From contig UBTA01000095.1 in assembly GCA_900468065.1 (NCBI GenBank), positions 1 to 64,000 of the forward strand: 64,000 nucleotides of DNA, in the 5' to 3' direction. The notes beneath the pieces were generated by a model. That model was not told where the DNA came from. It searched no databases and saw only the letters and a program-made list of their open reading frames with translations. The position numbers were made by a program, and so were the translations under genes. The DNA comes from Hyphomicrobiales bacterium (GTDB lineage Bacteria; Pseudomonadota; Alphaproteobacteria; Rhizobiales; Rhizobiaceae). Positions 1-8,959 of the stretch are shown one piece after another; the stretch's first letter is position 1, and the number at the start of each line of letters is the position of its first letter.

Positions 1-115
1 GAGAAGGTGGCCCGAAGGGCCGGATGAGGGGGGGCGGCCGGGGCCGAGTTTGCCGGAAGACCCCCTCATCGCCTCACTACGCTCGGCACTTCTCCCCGCC
101 GGGGAGAAGTGGGAG
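1..115. repeat. Rhizobial intergenic palindromic repeat (RIME-like) inside pabC
   Basis: Perfect inverted arms at 88-97 and 101-110 (ACTTCTCCCC/GGGGAGAAGT, 3-base loop), a GGCCC-GAA-GGGCC hairpin at 9-21, and opposing GGATGAGGGGG (22-32) and CCCCCTCATC (61-70) blocks. This composition matches the mosaic palindromic repeats common between genes of Rhizobium and Agrobacterium. The element continues left of the window. Family name is from memory of the pattern, not from a search. Confidence 0.7.
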
Positions 116-339
116 CGTGCGGTTGGATCCTCGTTTGAATGCTCTGTGTCTGAAGCGTTTGGCGGCAAAGAGGCTAAGGATGTTCCGAGCTCCTCCTGCA
201 AAGCGCTTTCTGCTTTATCCGCGCCCACAAACCCCAGCCGCCCTGCCGAACGTCTCAACCGGGCGAGATGCAGCCGCAGGCGGACGATGCCGGTGCCGGG
301 CTCCCATCGCATGGTTTCGATCAGCGAGAAATCGCTCAT
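1..339 (-). CDS. pabC: Aminotransferase class IV / 4-amino-4-deoxychorismate lyase-like protein, partial
   Basis: The start codon at 339 overlaps the pabB stop as ATGA, and the frame is open for 113 codons to the window edge, so the C-terminus is missing. The N-terminus (SDFSLIETMRW..., then LRLHLARLRRSAGRLGF) matches the start of class IV aminotransferases, which release 4-aminobenzoate from aminodeoxychorismate in folate synthesis. Position directly after pabB supports this. From about codon 66 the protein stops looking like the family: it becomes Ser/Pro/Gly-rich and is encoded by a palindromic repeat inserted in frame (about 1-115). Whether the enzyme resumes beyond the repeat cannot be seen. 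The pyridoxal-phosphate lysine would lie outside the window. Confidence 0.75.
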   Translation of the reverse strand, partial: MSDFSLIETMRWEPGTGIVRLRLHLARLRRSAGRLGFVGADKAESALQEELGTSLASLPPNASDTEHSNEDPTARSHFSPAGRSAERSEAMRGSSGKLGPGRPPSSGPSGHLL

Positions 340-1493
340 CGGTCGATCCAGGTGTTGCCGACGGCGAAGCGGGCTTTGAGCAGGCATTCCTCATATTCGG
401 CTTGCGCGGTGGAATCAAAGACGATGCCGCCGCCGACGTTGAAGATGGCTTCGCCTTGCGGAAAGAGTGACAGTGTGCGGATGGCGACGTTGAAGCGCAT
501 TGTCCCATCCGGCGCAATGAACCCGATCGAGCCGCAATAGGCGTCACGCGGCCCGTCTTCGAGATCGTGCAGGATTTCCATCGCCCGCATTTTTGGTGCG
601 CCGGTGACCGAGCCGCAGGGAAACAGTGCTTCAAAAATCTGGGTGATGCCGATATCGGGCAGCAGTTTTGCCCGGACATGGCTGACCATCTGGTGCACGG
701 TCGGGTAGGTCTCGATATCGAACAATCTCGGCACATCAAGCGTGCCGACCTCGGTGATACGGGAAATGTCGTTGCGCAAGAGGTCGACGATCATGCGGTT
801 TTCGGCCTGGGATTTTGGGTCCTCCCGCATTTCGCGGATCAGGTCCTGATCCTCCGCAGGCGTTGCGCCGCGCCGTGCCGTGCCCTTCATCGGATGCGTC
901 TCGATCCAGCCGTCCTTGTCGACGCGGAAGAACAGTTCGGGTGAGCGCGATAGGAGGATAGGACCGTCAAGGGAGACCAGTGCACCGTATTTCACCGGCT
1001 GCCGCTCGATCAGCGACCAGAAGGCGGCCAGCGGATCGCCGTTCCAGCGGGCGTTGACCTGCATGGTGAGGTTTGCCTGGTAACAATCACCCTGCCGCAG
1101 GTGCTGGTGCAGCCGGTCGAAGCGTTGCTTGTAGGTCTCGAAATTCCAGCTGGCGCGGGGTTCGGTGATGAAGGGTTCGTTTTCGATGCGGCGTTGGGGC
1201 TCCGCCAATGTGTGCCGTTCAGCAGGACCGTCGAATACGCCGAACGACATCAGCGGCGTGCGGCGGTTTTCCTCGGCGAAGGGAGCGAGTTTCTGCTCGA
1301 ACAGATGGCCCGCCTCGTAGCTCATGAAACCGGCCAGCCATTTGCCGGCCTTGTGGGCGGCCTCCATGTCCTTCAGTCCGCGCCAGAACTCTGCCTTCGT
1401 GTGAGCGGCGATCATACGCGACGGCTCGGCAAAGACAGTCGTCCTGTCTTCGCTGTCGTCCCGGAAGAGGACATAGGGGCCGGTGTCGGTCAT
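336..1493 (-). CDS. pabB: Aminodeoxychorismate synthase component I
   Basis: 385 residues. The protein converts chorismate plus amide nitrogen to 4-amino-4-deoxychorismate in p-aminobenzoate and folate synthesis, in the cytoplasm. The chorismate-binding domain fills the C-terminal two thirds, with the PMKGTARRG motif near residues 201-209 and GSVTGAPK near 294-301; the lysine of PMKGT is typical of the PabB branch. No glutamine amidotransferase domain is fused, so a separate PabA/TrpG-type subunit is expected elsewhere. The gene precedes pabC with an ATGA overlap, which implies translational coupling. Start at 1493 (MTDTGPYVLF) fits family length. Confidence 0.93.
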   Translation of the reverse strand: MTDTGPYVLFRDDSEDRTTVFAEPSRMIAAHTKAEFWRGLKDMEAAHKAGKWLAGFMSYEAGHLFEQKLAPFAEENRRTPLMSFGVFDGPAERHTLAEPQRRIENEPFITEPRASWNFETYKQRFDRLHQHLRQGDCYQANLTMQVNARWNGDPLAAFWSLIERQPVKYGALVSLDGPILLSRSPELFFRVDKDGWIETHPMKGTARRGATPAEDQDLIREMREDPKSQAENRMIVDLLRNDISRITEVGTLDVPRLFDIETYPTVHQMVSHVRAKLLPDIGITQIFEALFPCGSVTGAPKMRAMEILHDLEDGPRDAYCGSIGFIAPDGTMRFNVAIRTLSLFPQGEAIFNVGGGIVFDSTAQAEYEECLLKARFAVGNTWIDR

Positions 1494-1522
1494 GCTATTG
1501 ATCGCCGATGGAGGGTCTTGAT

Positions 1523-3385
1523 TTACGCCTGTCTATCAAGCGCCTCAAGCTCGTCGATCAGCCCTTCCAGCATCGACAGGCCCTGTGCCCAGAACGACGG
1601 ATCGGTTGCGTCGAGGCCGAAAGGTGCAAGCAGTTCGGAATGATGCTTTGTGCCGCCGGCCTTCAGGAGCTCGAAATACTTCTGTTGAAAGCCGGTTTCG
1701 GCTTTCTGGTAGACGGCGTAGAGCGAATTCACCAGGCAATCGCCGAAGGCGTAGGCATAGACGTAGAACGGCGAGTGGATGAAGTGAGGAATATAGGCCC
1801 AATAGGTCTCATAGCCCTCGGAAATCCGGATAGCCGGGCCGAGGCTTTCTTCCTGCACCGATAGCCACAGCTGGCCGATATCGTCGGCGGTCAGTTCGCC
1901 GTTTTTGCGGGCGGTGTGGACCTTGCGCTCGAATTCGTAGAAGGCGATCTGGCGCACGACCGTGTTGATCATGTCCTCGACCTTCTGGGCGAGCATGGCC
2001 TTGCGTTCGCGCTTGTCTTTCGTTTTGTCGAGCAGGGCGCGAAAAGTCAGCATTTCGCCGAAGACGGAGGCGGTTTCGGCCAGCGTCAGCGGCGTCGAGG
2101 CCATCAGCGCGCCCTGGCCACCGGCCAGAACCTGATGCACGCCGTGGCCAAGTTCGTGGGCGAGCGTCATCACGTCGCGTGGCTTGCCCATATAGTTGAC
2201 CAGCACATAAGGATGCGCCGACGGTACGGTCGGGTGCGCGAAGGCGCCCGGCGCCTTGCCGGGACGAACCGGCGCGTCGATCCAGCCGCCATCGAAGAAC
2301 CGGCGGGCGATATCGGCCATTTCCGGCTCGAAGCCGGCATAGGCGGACAGCACGGTTTCCTTGGCTTCGCTCCACGGGATCAGCGTCGACGGCGTTTCCG
2401 GCAGCGGCGCGTTGCGGTCCCAGAATTCCATCTGTTCCATGCCGAGCCACTTGGCCTTCATCGCATAATAGCGGTGCGACAGGCGCGGATAGGCATCTTT
2501 CACCGCGGCGGCCAGCGCATCGACCACGTCGCGCTCGACACGGTTGGCCAGATGGCGGCTGTCGGCGATATCGGTAAAGCCGCGCCAGCGGTCGGAAATC
2601 TCCTTGTCCTTGGCGAGCGTGTTGGTGATCAGCGTGAAGGTGCGGATATTGTCCTTGAAGGTTTTCGTCAGCGCCTGCGCTGCCTTTTTCCGGATGGCCG
2701 GATCGGCTTCCTGCAGCATGCTGAGCGTCACTTCGAGCGGCAGTGTCTCGCCATCAACCTCGAAGGTCAGTGCCGCCATGGTTTCATCAAACAGCCGGTT
2801 GAAGGCGCTGGCGCCGGTCATGGATTTTTCGAGGAACAGCTGCTCGATCTTGTCGTCTAGCTGGTAGGGCTTGTCCATGCGCAGATCAACGAGCCACGGC
2901 TTGTAATGGGCCGCCAGCGTGTCGGTTTCGAGCGCCTTGTCGATGACGGCGTCATCGATCCGGTTGAGTTCCAGCGCAAAGAACAGGAGATGGCTCGCCA
3001 TGTCGGTGAGCTTGGCCTGGGCATCGCCATAGAGCTTGCCGTTGGCGGGATTGGACGTATCGGAGAAATAGGTGAGGCCGGCGAAGGAGCCGATCTTGCC
3101 CATCAGGTCTTCGAGAATTTCGTATTTCCGCACGGCCGCGCCGAGGCCATCGTCACCGGCAAGCGTCGCTGCATTCGCCAGCTTGCCCTTCCATTTGGCC
3201 TCGAAGGCCTTGGACAGCGTGTCAGCCTTTTCCAGGTCGCCGAGATATTCGGTCGAGCTTGCCGAGGGGTAGAGATCTTCCAGCTTCCAGGACGGCAGGT
3301 CGCCGAGTTCGGCAGCCTGTGCGCCACCGGATGAGGCGGAAAGGGCGATGCACGAAGATGTCTGGGAACCGGGAAGATGATGCAT
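1523..3385 (-). CDS. pepF: M3 family oligoendopeptidase F
   Basis: 620 residues. A cytoplasmic zinc metallopeptidase that cleaves short oligopeptides. The HELGH zinc motif lies near residues 408-412, followed by a downstream ETASVFGE glutamate ligand region, and the N-terminal helical domain is of the M3B type. Length matches the family (about 600-620). The assigned ATG at 3385 has only a weak GAGTG upstream, and the first 25 or so residues are not conserved-looking, so the true start may be slightly downstream. Ends 29 bases before pabB and could be co-transcribed with it. Confidence 0.93.
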   Translation of the reverse strand: MHHLPGSQTSSCIALSASSGGAQAAELGDLPSWKLEDLYPSASSTEYLGDLEKADTLSKAFEAKWKGKLANAATLAGDDGLGAAVRKYEILEDLMGKIGSFAGLTYFSDTSNPANGKLYGDAQAKLTDMASHLLFFALELNRIDDAVIDKALETDTLAAHYKPWLVDLRMDKPYQLDDKIEQLFLEKSMTGASAFNRLFDETMAALTFEVDGETLPLEVTLSMLQEADPAIRKKAAQALTKTFKDNIRTFTLITNTLAKDKEISDRWRGFTDIADSRHLANRVERDVVDALAAAVKDAYPRLSHRYYAMKAKWLGMEQMEFWDRNAPLPETPSTLIPWSEAKETVLSAYAGFEPEMADIARRFFDGGWIDAPVRPGKAPGAFAHPTVPSAHPYVLVNYMGKPRDVMTLAHELGHGVHQVLAGGQGALMASTPLTLAETASVFGEMLTFRALLDKTKDKRERKAMLAQKVEDMINTVVRQIAFYEFERKVHTARKNGELTADDIGQLWLSVQEESLGPAIRISEGYETYWAYIPHFIHSPFYVYAYAFGDCLVNSLYAVYQKAETGFQQKYFELLKAGGTKHHSELLAPFGLDATDPSFWAQGLSMLEGLIDELEALDRQA

Positions 3386-3588
3386 GGGCGGTCACTCTTT
3401 TTGACGATGCCGCCCGGATTCGGGTGGCGAAGCAGAGGGCGGATATGGGGCCATGACCTAACGTCGGCAATGGATAAAATGCAAGCATTTCTCAAAAGAG
3501 GATTTTCAGGCCTTTCTGACAGGAATGTTTCTCACGATACGGCACATGATGTGGCGATCGGGTTCTACGCGGAAAGCAGGAGGCCTTC

Positions 3589-5139
3589 ATGACATCCCAA
3601 ATTCTCGTCATCGATGACGATCCGGTTCAGCGCCGGCTGCTGACGAACATGATCGAGCGGCTCGGTCATATTGCCCATCTCGCCGACAATGGCCGCAGCG
3701 GTCTGGAACTGCTGGAGCGCAAGCGCGGGCTGATCAGCGTCATTCTTCTCGACCTGATGATGCCGGAAATGAACGGCCACGGTTTCCTCGAGGCGATCGC
3801 CGAGCGTGGCATCGAAACGCCTGTTATCGTGCAGACGGGGCAGGGCGGCATCGAGACGGTGGTTCTGGCCATGCAGGCCGGCGCCTTCGATTTCGTCGTC
3901 AAGCCGGTGTCGCCTGAGCGCCTTTCCGTTGCGATTACCAACGCGCTGAAGATGGATCACCGAGACAGCAAGAGCAGCCGCGCGCCAAAACGGTCGCGCA
4001 GCGGCACCGTCGGGTTCGACGATATCGTCTCGGCAAGCCCGGCGATGATCCGCGTGCTCGATCTGGCGCGCCGTGCCGCGCAGTCGAACATTCCGATCGT
4101 GCTCGAAGGGGAATCCGGCGTCGGCAAGGAAATGGTCGCACGGGCCATCCAGCATGCCAGCGAACGGGCCAGCAAGCCGTTCATTACGGTCAATTGCGGC
4201 GCCATTCCGCATAATCTGGTCGAGAGCATTCTCTTCGGCCATGAGAAGGGTGCCTTCACCGGCGCCACCGAAAAACATGCCGGCAAATTCGCCGATGCCG
4301 ATGGTGGTACGCTGTTCCTCGACGAGATCGGCGACCTGCCGCTCGACGTCCAGGTCAAGCTGCTGCGTGCCGTCCAGCAGGGCGAGATCGAAACGATCGG
4401 CGCCCGTCACCCGCAGAAGGTCAATGTCCGGCTGATTTCGGCCACCAACAAGGACCTGATCAACGAGGTGCGTGAAGGCCGCTTCCGTGAAGACCTCTAT
4501 TACCGGCTGAACGTCTTTCCAATCGCCATGCCGGCGCTACGCAGGCGCAAGGAAGATATTCCGGTTCTGGTGCGGACGTTCGTCGAGCGGTTCGCGTTGG
4601 AGCAGCGGCTGGCATCACCGCTCTCGGTGTCGAGCGGAGCAATGGCACTGCTCACGGCTTATGACTGGCCGGGCAATATCCGCCAGCTGGAAAATGCGAT
4701 CTTCCGGGCCGTCGTTCTGGCCGAAGGCGCCGAATTGACGGTCAAGGATTTCCCGCAGATTGCCACGCAAATCCCCGGCTATGTCGTCGCGGAGAAGTTG
4801 GGCTTTACCTGGGAGGAAACCGGGCCGGCAAAGGGAACGGTCACAGACGCCAATTATCTGCCGCCGGTCTATCCGCATTTCAGCGCTGCCGAGAAGGCTG
4901 ACCTGCGCGATGCAGCGCCCGATCAGCATTCCGAAAACGCGATTTCCAGCGTCGATGACGGCGGAAATGTGCGAAAGCTGGCCGATGTGGAAGAAGAACT
5001 GATTCGGTTTGCGCTGAAATTCTACCGGGGCCAGATGAGCCAGGTGGCCCGCAAGCTCGGCATCGGGCGCTCGACATTATACCGCAAACTCAAGGATTAC
5101 GGCATTAATCCGGATGATCCTTTCAGCGAGGCCGCGTAA
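3589..5139 (+). CDS. Sigma-54-dependent response regulator (REC-AAA+-Fis)
   Basis: 516 residues in three domains. The receiver occupies about residues 3-120, with acidic pocket DDD near 9-11, phosphoacceptor D55 in LLDLMMPE and a KP motif near 104. The AAA+ sigma-54 activator domain spans about 143-375, with Walker A GESGVGKE near 173 and the sigma-54 contact loop GAFTGA near 222, so it should activate sigma-54 promoters. A Fis-type HTH sits at about 470-508. Architecture is NtrC/DctD-like. No histidine kinase is adjacent, so its partner is unknown. A CAGGAGG ribosome site lies 6 bases before the ATG. Divergent from pepF. Confidence 0.93.
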   Translation: MTSQILVIDDDPVQRRLLTNMIERLGHIAHLADNGRSGLELLERKRGLISVILLDLMMPEMNGHGFLEAIAERGIETPVIVQTGQGGIETVVLAMQAGAFDFVVKPVSPERLSVAITNALKMDHRDSKSSRAPKRSRSGTVGFDDIVSASPAMIRVLDLARRAAQSNIPIVLEGESGVGKEMVARAIQHASERASKPFITVNCGAIPHNLVESILFGHEKGAFTGATEKHAGKFADADGGTLFLDEIGDLPLDVQVKLLRAVQQGEIETIGARHPQKVNVRLISATNKDLINEVREGRFREDLYYRLNVFPIAMPALRRRKEDIPVLVRTFVERFALEQRLASPLSVSSGAMALLTAYDWPGNIRQLENAIFRAVVLAEGAELTVKDFPQIATQIPGYVVAEKLGFTWEETGPAKGTVTDANYLPPVYPHFSAAEKADLRDAAPDQHSENAISSVDDGGNVRKLADVEEELIRFALKFYRGQMSQVARKLGIGRSTLYRKLKDYGINPDDPFSEAA

Positions 5140-5199
5140 AACCAGGGATAACAATCCGTGACGATCCGTCGTATTTAGATGTTGTCGTTTAGACCTTGT

Positions 5200-5216
5200 T
5201 AGTGAACCATTCACTA
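5200..5216. promoter_or_regulatory. Operator-like dyad upstream of the DUF882 gene
   Basis: Perfect 7-bp inverted repeat TAGTGAA-CCA-TTCACTA. It lies between TTGTTA (5197-5202) and an AT-rich TATATTATAA stretch (5215-5224) that could serve as promoter elements of the gene starting near 5300. Position and symmetry suggest a repressor or activator site; no regulator can be named. Confidence 0.4.
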
Positions 5217-5232
5217 TATTATAAGGATAACC

Positions 5233-5280
5233 GATGACTGTGGCATATTTGCCATGCTGTCACCGCAATTGACAGTCATC
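5233..5280. repeat. Nested inverted repeat in the leader of the DUF882 gene
   Basis: Outer arms GATGACTGT (5233-5241) and ACAGTCATC (5272-5280) pair perfectly. An inner TGGCA-TATT-TGCCA (5241-5254) forms a second small hairpin. No T-run follows, so this is not an ordinary terminator of the upstream regulator; a structured 5' leader is likelier. Confidence 0.4.
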
Positions 5281-5299
5281 TGATCAGCCACGGGACGCA

Positions 5300-7189
5300 T
5301 TGTCCGTCGGACGGGGATTGAGTTTGCAAAATTTGTTCGGATTCAAGAAGCCTAACGGCTCCGGGATCACCCGCTTTTGCGCCGCGGTAGCCCGTAAGGT
5401 GCCGCGCGTTCTCGCATCGCTTCTGATCGCAGCGTCCATGGTCACGCCTGGCTTTGCGCCGCCCGTCGAGGCGGCCGGCCAGACGCGCACCCTCAAGCTC
5501 TATTTCATCCACACCCAGGAAAAGGCGTCGATCACCTTCAAGCGCAATGGCCGTTACGATGCCAAGGGCCTGCAGGAGATCAACCGCTTCCTGCGCGACT
5601 GGCGCCGCAACGAGCCGACGAAGATGGATCCCCGTCTTCTCGACCTCGTCTGGGAAGTCTACCAGAAGAGCGGATCGCGCGATTATATCCACGTGGTTTC
5701 GGCCTACCGTTCGCCGGCCACCAATGGCATGTTGCGGTCGCGCTCCAAGGGCGTCGCCAAGAAAAGCCAGCACATGCTCGGCAAGGCGATGGATTTCTAC
5801 CTGCCCGACGTAAAGCTGAAGAACCTGCGCGAAATCGGCATGAAGTTCCAGGTCGGCGGCGTCGGCTTTTATCCGACCTCCGGCTCGCCTTTCGTGCACA
5901 TGGATGTCGGCGGCGTTCGTGCCTGGCCGCGCATGAGCCGCAACGAACTCGTCCGGCTGTTCCCCGACGGCAAGACCCTGCATGTTCCGGCCGACGGCAA
6001 GCCGTTGCCGGGCTATGAGCTGGCTGTTGCAGACTACAAGCGCCGCGTCGGTGCCAGCGGCATCGAAGTCGCGGGTGGCGGCACCAAGGGTGCCGGCGAC
6101 AAGGATACAACCAAGCGCAAGGGCAATCTGTTTGCCATGCTGTTTGGCGGCGGCAGTGGCGACGAGGATGAAGAACCCAACGCAATCGCCAGTGCCGATC
6201 TTGAAGGCTCTGACGAGCAGCCGGTCGCCAAGGCGAAAGTTACGCAGGTTGCTGCTGCAGAACAGGCCCTTCCGGGCGTCGATAATTCCGTCCAGCAGCC
6301 AGCCGCGCAGCAGAAGGATGTCGCCGCTCCGGTTCCGGGCGTAAGACCGGCCTTCAAGGATGCCGACGCTGGCATTCAGACAGCACTGGTTGCGCCGACC
6401 AAGGAAACCTCGCAGGAAGCGTGGGCTGCAGCTTTGCCGGCGCCCGCTGCAACCACCGAAGGCGAATATGCCGATCTGACCGCCTACAAGATTCCGGTGC
6501 CTCAGATGCTCGGCAAGCGTGGCGCGAACGGCGATGCGGGTACCGATACGCTGATGGCCTCGACCGATCCGAATGCGGCGGTGTTGCCTGAAGATGTTGC
6601 GGCCCTCGGCTTTGTGCCAGTTCCAGGCGCGCGCCCTGCAGGCGAAGAAGCGCTGATGGCCGTGGCCGACGCCAATGTTGCCGTCCCGTCCTCTGCCGAA
6701 CGGGTCCAGCCGCAGGCCGTTGCCTTGGCGCAGCAGCCGGTGGAAGCCGCCGCCGAGGCGCAGGCACGCGTTGCATTGGCAAAGCCGACGCAGCAGGAAC
6801 AGCCGGTGGAAATGGCTGCGTTCGTGCCGCAATCGGCTGCCGCAGCGCGCGCCGCAGTGTTTGACGATGCTTTCGATGGCAATGTCGAGGCGCCTGCCAA
6901 GGGCAAGCGCCCGAAGAAGCAGGAGGCCGATGCCGCGACCCGCTCGTCGGTGCGCACCGAGCCGAAGCTCACCCAGCAGATCATCTCCTCCTGGGCTCTG
7001 ACCAATGGCCGCATGGCGACCCTGTCCAAGCCGGTCAAGGCACCGCGCTTTGTCAGCAAGGCGCTGCGCGCTTCGCCGACGACGGTCTATTCGGCGGGCT
7101 TCTCGAACGAAGCCGTTGCGACCGACACGGCCCGGTTCAGTGGTACCGCCGTCAACTTCCTCGAAGTGAAGAAATTCAGCACCAACTGA
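5300..7189 (+). CDS. DUF882 / M15-type secreted peptidase-like protein with long Ala-rich tail
   Basis: Up to 629 residues. A hydrophobic export segment near residues 38-56 (VLASLLIAASMV...) precedes a DUF882 domain (about 60-230) with the M15-like zinc pattern SQHMLGKAMD near 156-165 and FVHMD near 200, as in YcbK-type periplasmic enzymes thought to trim peptidoglycan peptides. The remaining 400 residues are Ala/Pro/Glu-rich, low in complexity and probably disordered, far longer than compact YcbK proteins. No ATG fits the N-terminus: candidate starts are TTG at 5300, 5318 or 5324, and the GGACGGGGA stretch at 5309-5317 favours 5324. Followed by a terminator. Confidence 0.8.
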   Translation: MSVGRGLSLQNLFGFKKPNGSGITRFCAAVARKVPRVLASLLIAASMVTPGFAPPVEAAGQTRTLKLYFIHTQEKASITFKRNGRYDAKGLQEINRFLRDWRRNEPTKMDPRLLDLVWEVYQKSGSRDYIHVVSAYRSPATNGMLRSRSKGVAKKSQHMLGKAMDFYLPDVKLKNLREIGMKFQVGGVGFYPTSGSPFVHMDVGGVRAWPRMSRNELVRLFPDGKTLHVPADGKPLPGYELAVADYKRRVGASGIEVAGGGTKGAGDKDTTKRKGNLFAMLFGGGSGDEDEEPNAIASADLEGSDEQPVAKAKVTQVAAAEQALPGVDNSVQQPAAQQKDVAAPVPGVRPAFKDADAGIQTALVAPTKETSQEAWAAALPAPAATTEGEYADLTAYKIPVPQMLGKRGANGDAGTDTLMASTDPNAAVLPEDVAALGFVPVPGARPAGEEALMAVADANVAVPSSAERVQPQAVALAQQPVEAAAEAQARVALAKPTQQEQPVEMAAFVPQSAAAARAAVFDDAFDGNVEAPAKGKRPKKQEADAATRSSVRTEPKLTQQIISSWALTNGRMATLSKPVKAPRFVSKALRASPTTVYSAGFSNEAVATDTARFSGTAVNFLEVKKFSTN

Positions 7190-7213
7190 TTGTTGAGATT
7201 GAACCTCGACAAG

Positions 7214-7238
7214 GCCCGCCGGTGACGGCGGGCTTTTT
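7214..7238 (+). terminator. Rho-independent terminator after the DUF882 gene
   Basis: Stem GCCCGCCG/CGGCGGGC with GTGA loop, followed by TTTTT. Confidence 0.88.
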
Positions 7239-7477
7239 GTTGTCCGCAGCAGCGCGCGCTGATATCACATGAAAGTGTGCGTTTGCGGCGTTCGAGGGTG
7301 TCTTTTGGCTTTGAGCGGCGTGGCGAAAGCGATTTTGCCTTCCTATATCACCGTCATCCCCTTCGTCGGAGACGCGTTTCCCGTTCTGCTGTGATTTGTT
7401 TGGTTCGCAGCCAGCGGCATATGGAAATGGAAGGCGGTGAGGGACGTTCCCGTTTAAAACGGACAAGGAGTGTGCGA

Positions 7478-7924
7478 ATGCCGAAGTACAGCAAGACCCC
7501 GGAAGCGATTTCGAAATTGTCCCCCGAACAGTATCGTGTCACGCAGGAGAACGGCACGGAGCGGCCGGGTACCGGGCAGTATAACGATAACAAGAAGCCG
7601 GGCATCTATGTCGATATCGTTTCCGGTGAACCCTTGTTTGCCTCATCCGACAAATATGAATCCGGCTGCGGCTGGCCAAGCTTCACCAAGCCGATCGAGC
7701 CGGCCCATGTCGCCGAACTGCGCGATGTATCGCATGGAATGGCACGGACCGAGGTTCGTTCGAAGCACGGCGACAGCCATCTCGGGCACGTCTTTACCGA
7801 TGGTCCGCGCGATCGCGGCGGATTGCGCTATTGCATTAACTCGGCCTCTCTCCGTTTTGTCCCCCGCGACAAGATGGAGCCGGAAGGCTATGGTGACTAT
7901 CTCTCTCAGGTGGAGGATATCTGA
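7478..7924 (+). CDS. msrB: Peptide-methionine (R)-S-oxide reductase
   Basis: 148 residues. Reduces the R-epimer of methionine sulfoxide in damaged proteins. The conserved GCGWPSF block and the catalytic-cysteine block [11 protein letters not shown] near the C-terminus are both present. The paired CxxC zinc ligands of many MsrB proteins are absent (the usual first CxxC position reads [13 protein letters not shown]), so this is a zinc-free form. ATG 7478 is chosen because AAGGAG lies 7 bases upstream; a longer open frame to 7277 has no family similarity. Stop overlaps the msrA start (TGATGA). Confidence 0.95.
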   Translation: MPKYSKTPEAISKLSPEQYRVTQENGTERPGTGQYNDNKKPGIYVDIVSGEPLFASSDKYESGCGWPSFTKPIEPAHVAELRDVSHGMARTEVRSKHGDSHLGHVFTDGPRDRGGLRYCINSASLRFVPRDKMEPEGYGDYLSQVEDI

Positions 7925-8445
7925 TGACAACCGAACGCGCAGTATTGGCCGGCGGCTGCTTCTGGGGCATGCAGGACCTCATTCGCCGTTATGATGGCGT
8001 TATCGATACCCGGGTCGGTTACACGGGTGGCGATGTCAGGAACGCGACCTATCGCAACCATGGCAGCCATGCAGAGGGCATCGAAATCACCTTCGATCCC
8101 GCGCGGATCAGCTATCGCGATCTGCTGGAATTCTTTTTTCAGATCCACGATCCATCGACGCTCGACCGTCAAGGCAACGACAGGGGCGCGAGCTATCGCT
8201 CTGCGATCTATTACACCAGCGACGAGCAGAAGCGCGTTGCTGTCGAAACTATTGCCGATGTCGATGCGTCGGGCCTATGGCCCGGTAAGGTGGTGACGCA
8301 AGTGGAACCGGTCAGTGATTTCTGGGAGGCCGAACCCGAGCACCAGGATTACCTAGAGCGAATTCCGAATGGCTATACCTGCCATTTCATCCGTCCGGGC
8401 TGGAAATTGCCACGACGCGAGAAGAGCAGCGAAGCGGCTGCCTGA
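7924..8445 (+). CDS. msrA: Peptide-methionine (S)-S-oxide reductase
   Basis: 173 residues. Reduces the S-epimer of methionine sulfoxide, complementing MsrB. The catalytic GCFWG motif has its cysteine at residue 12, and the family blocks [14 protein letters not shown] (where many family members have a cysteine between G and H) and HQDYL follow. Translationally coupled to msrB through a one-base overlap, so the two stereospecific repair enzymes are made together. Confidence 0.95.
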   Translation: MTTERAVLAGGCFWGMQDLIRRYDGVIDTRVGYTGGDVRNATYRNHGSHAEGIEITFDPARISYRDLLEFFFQIHDPSTLDRQGNDRGASYRSAIYYTSDEQKRVAVETIADVDASGLWPGKVVTQVEPVSDFWEAEPEHQDYLERIPNGYTCHFIRPGWKLPRREKSSEAAA

Positions 8446-8486
8446 GGCGGTTTTCTTCGCTCAGTTTTGCTATCGTTCCAGAATGA

Positions 8487-8514
8487 TAAAAGGCCGGTCG
8501 AGACCGGCCTTTTT
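8487..8514. terminator. Bidirectional terminator between msrA and gapR
   Basis: Perfect AGGCCGGTC-GA-GACCGGCCT hairpin (8491-8510) flanked by A and T runs on both sides, serving the convergent genes. Confidence 0.9.
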
Positions 8515-8558
8515 GATGTCTAATGGCCCCCAACCGTTTCGATTGGGGTGAGGTTGCT

Positions 8559-8822
8559 TTATGCGGCGTCCGGGGCTTCGATCATGCCAAGGGCTGCGAG
8601 ATAGGTGTCGAGGATGGCTTCCTGTTCCATGCGCTCGTCCTTGTCCTGCTTGCGGATCGCGATGACCTTTTTCAGGATCTTCGTGTCGAAACCGGTGCCC
8701 TTTGCTTCGCCGTACACATCCTTGATGTCGTCGGCGATGGTTTTCTTTTCTTCTTCCAGCCGCTCGATGCGCTCGATGAACGAACGAAGCTGGTCGCGTG
8801 CGACGCCGTGGGCATCCGACAT
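8559..8822 (-). CDS. gapR: GapR-family (DUF2312) nucleoid-associated protein
   Basis: 87 residues, highly charged and helical: an N-terminal coiled coil ([19 protein letters not shown]) and the [15 protein letters not shown] block diagnostic of DUF2312. In Caulobacter the family member GapR binds AT-rich overtwisted DNA and helps replication and segregation. Length is family-typical. GGAGAAC precedes the ATG. The gene is monocistronic and shares a terminator with msrA. The Caulobacter role is family knowledge; the function here is inferred. Confidence 0.9.
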   Translation of the reverse strand: MSDAHGVARDQLRSFIERIERLEEEKKTIADDIKDVYGEAKGTGFDTKILKKVIAIRKQDKDERMEQEAILDTYLAALGMIEAPDAA

Positions 8823-8959
8823 GGTGTTCTCCTTGTTGGGATATCAATAAGGGTGGGACTGAATTTGTGAGGCTGTGACCTGCCGCGAAGTGCGGTCGAG
8901 GTCAAGTGACATTGCGTAACATCGCGCTGATTTTCGGCCCGGAGGGACCACAGCGGGCT

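Noticed and set aside
5276-6832. 518-codon open frame on the minus strand opposite the DUF882 gene
   Set aside because: It is an antisense by-product of GC-rich codon use; its protein is His/Arg/Gly-rich without any domain, while the plus-strand frame has a signal segment and zinc motifs.
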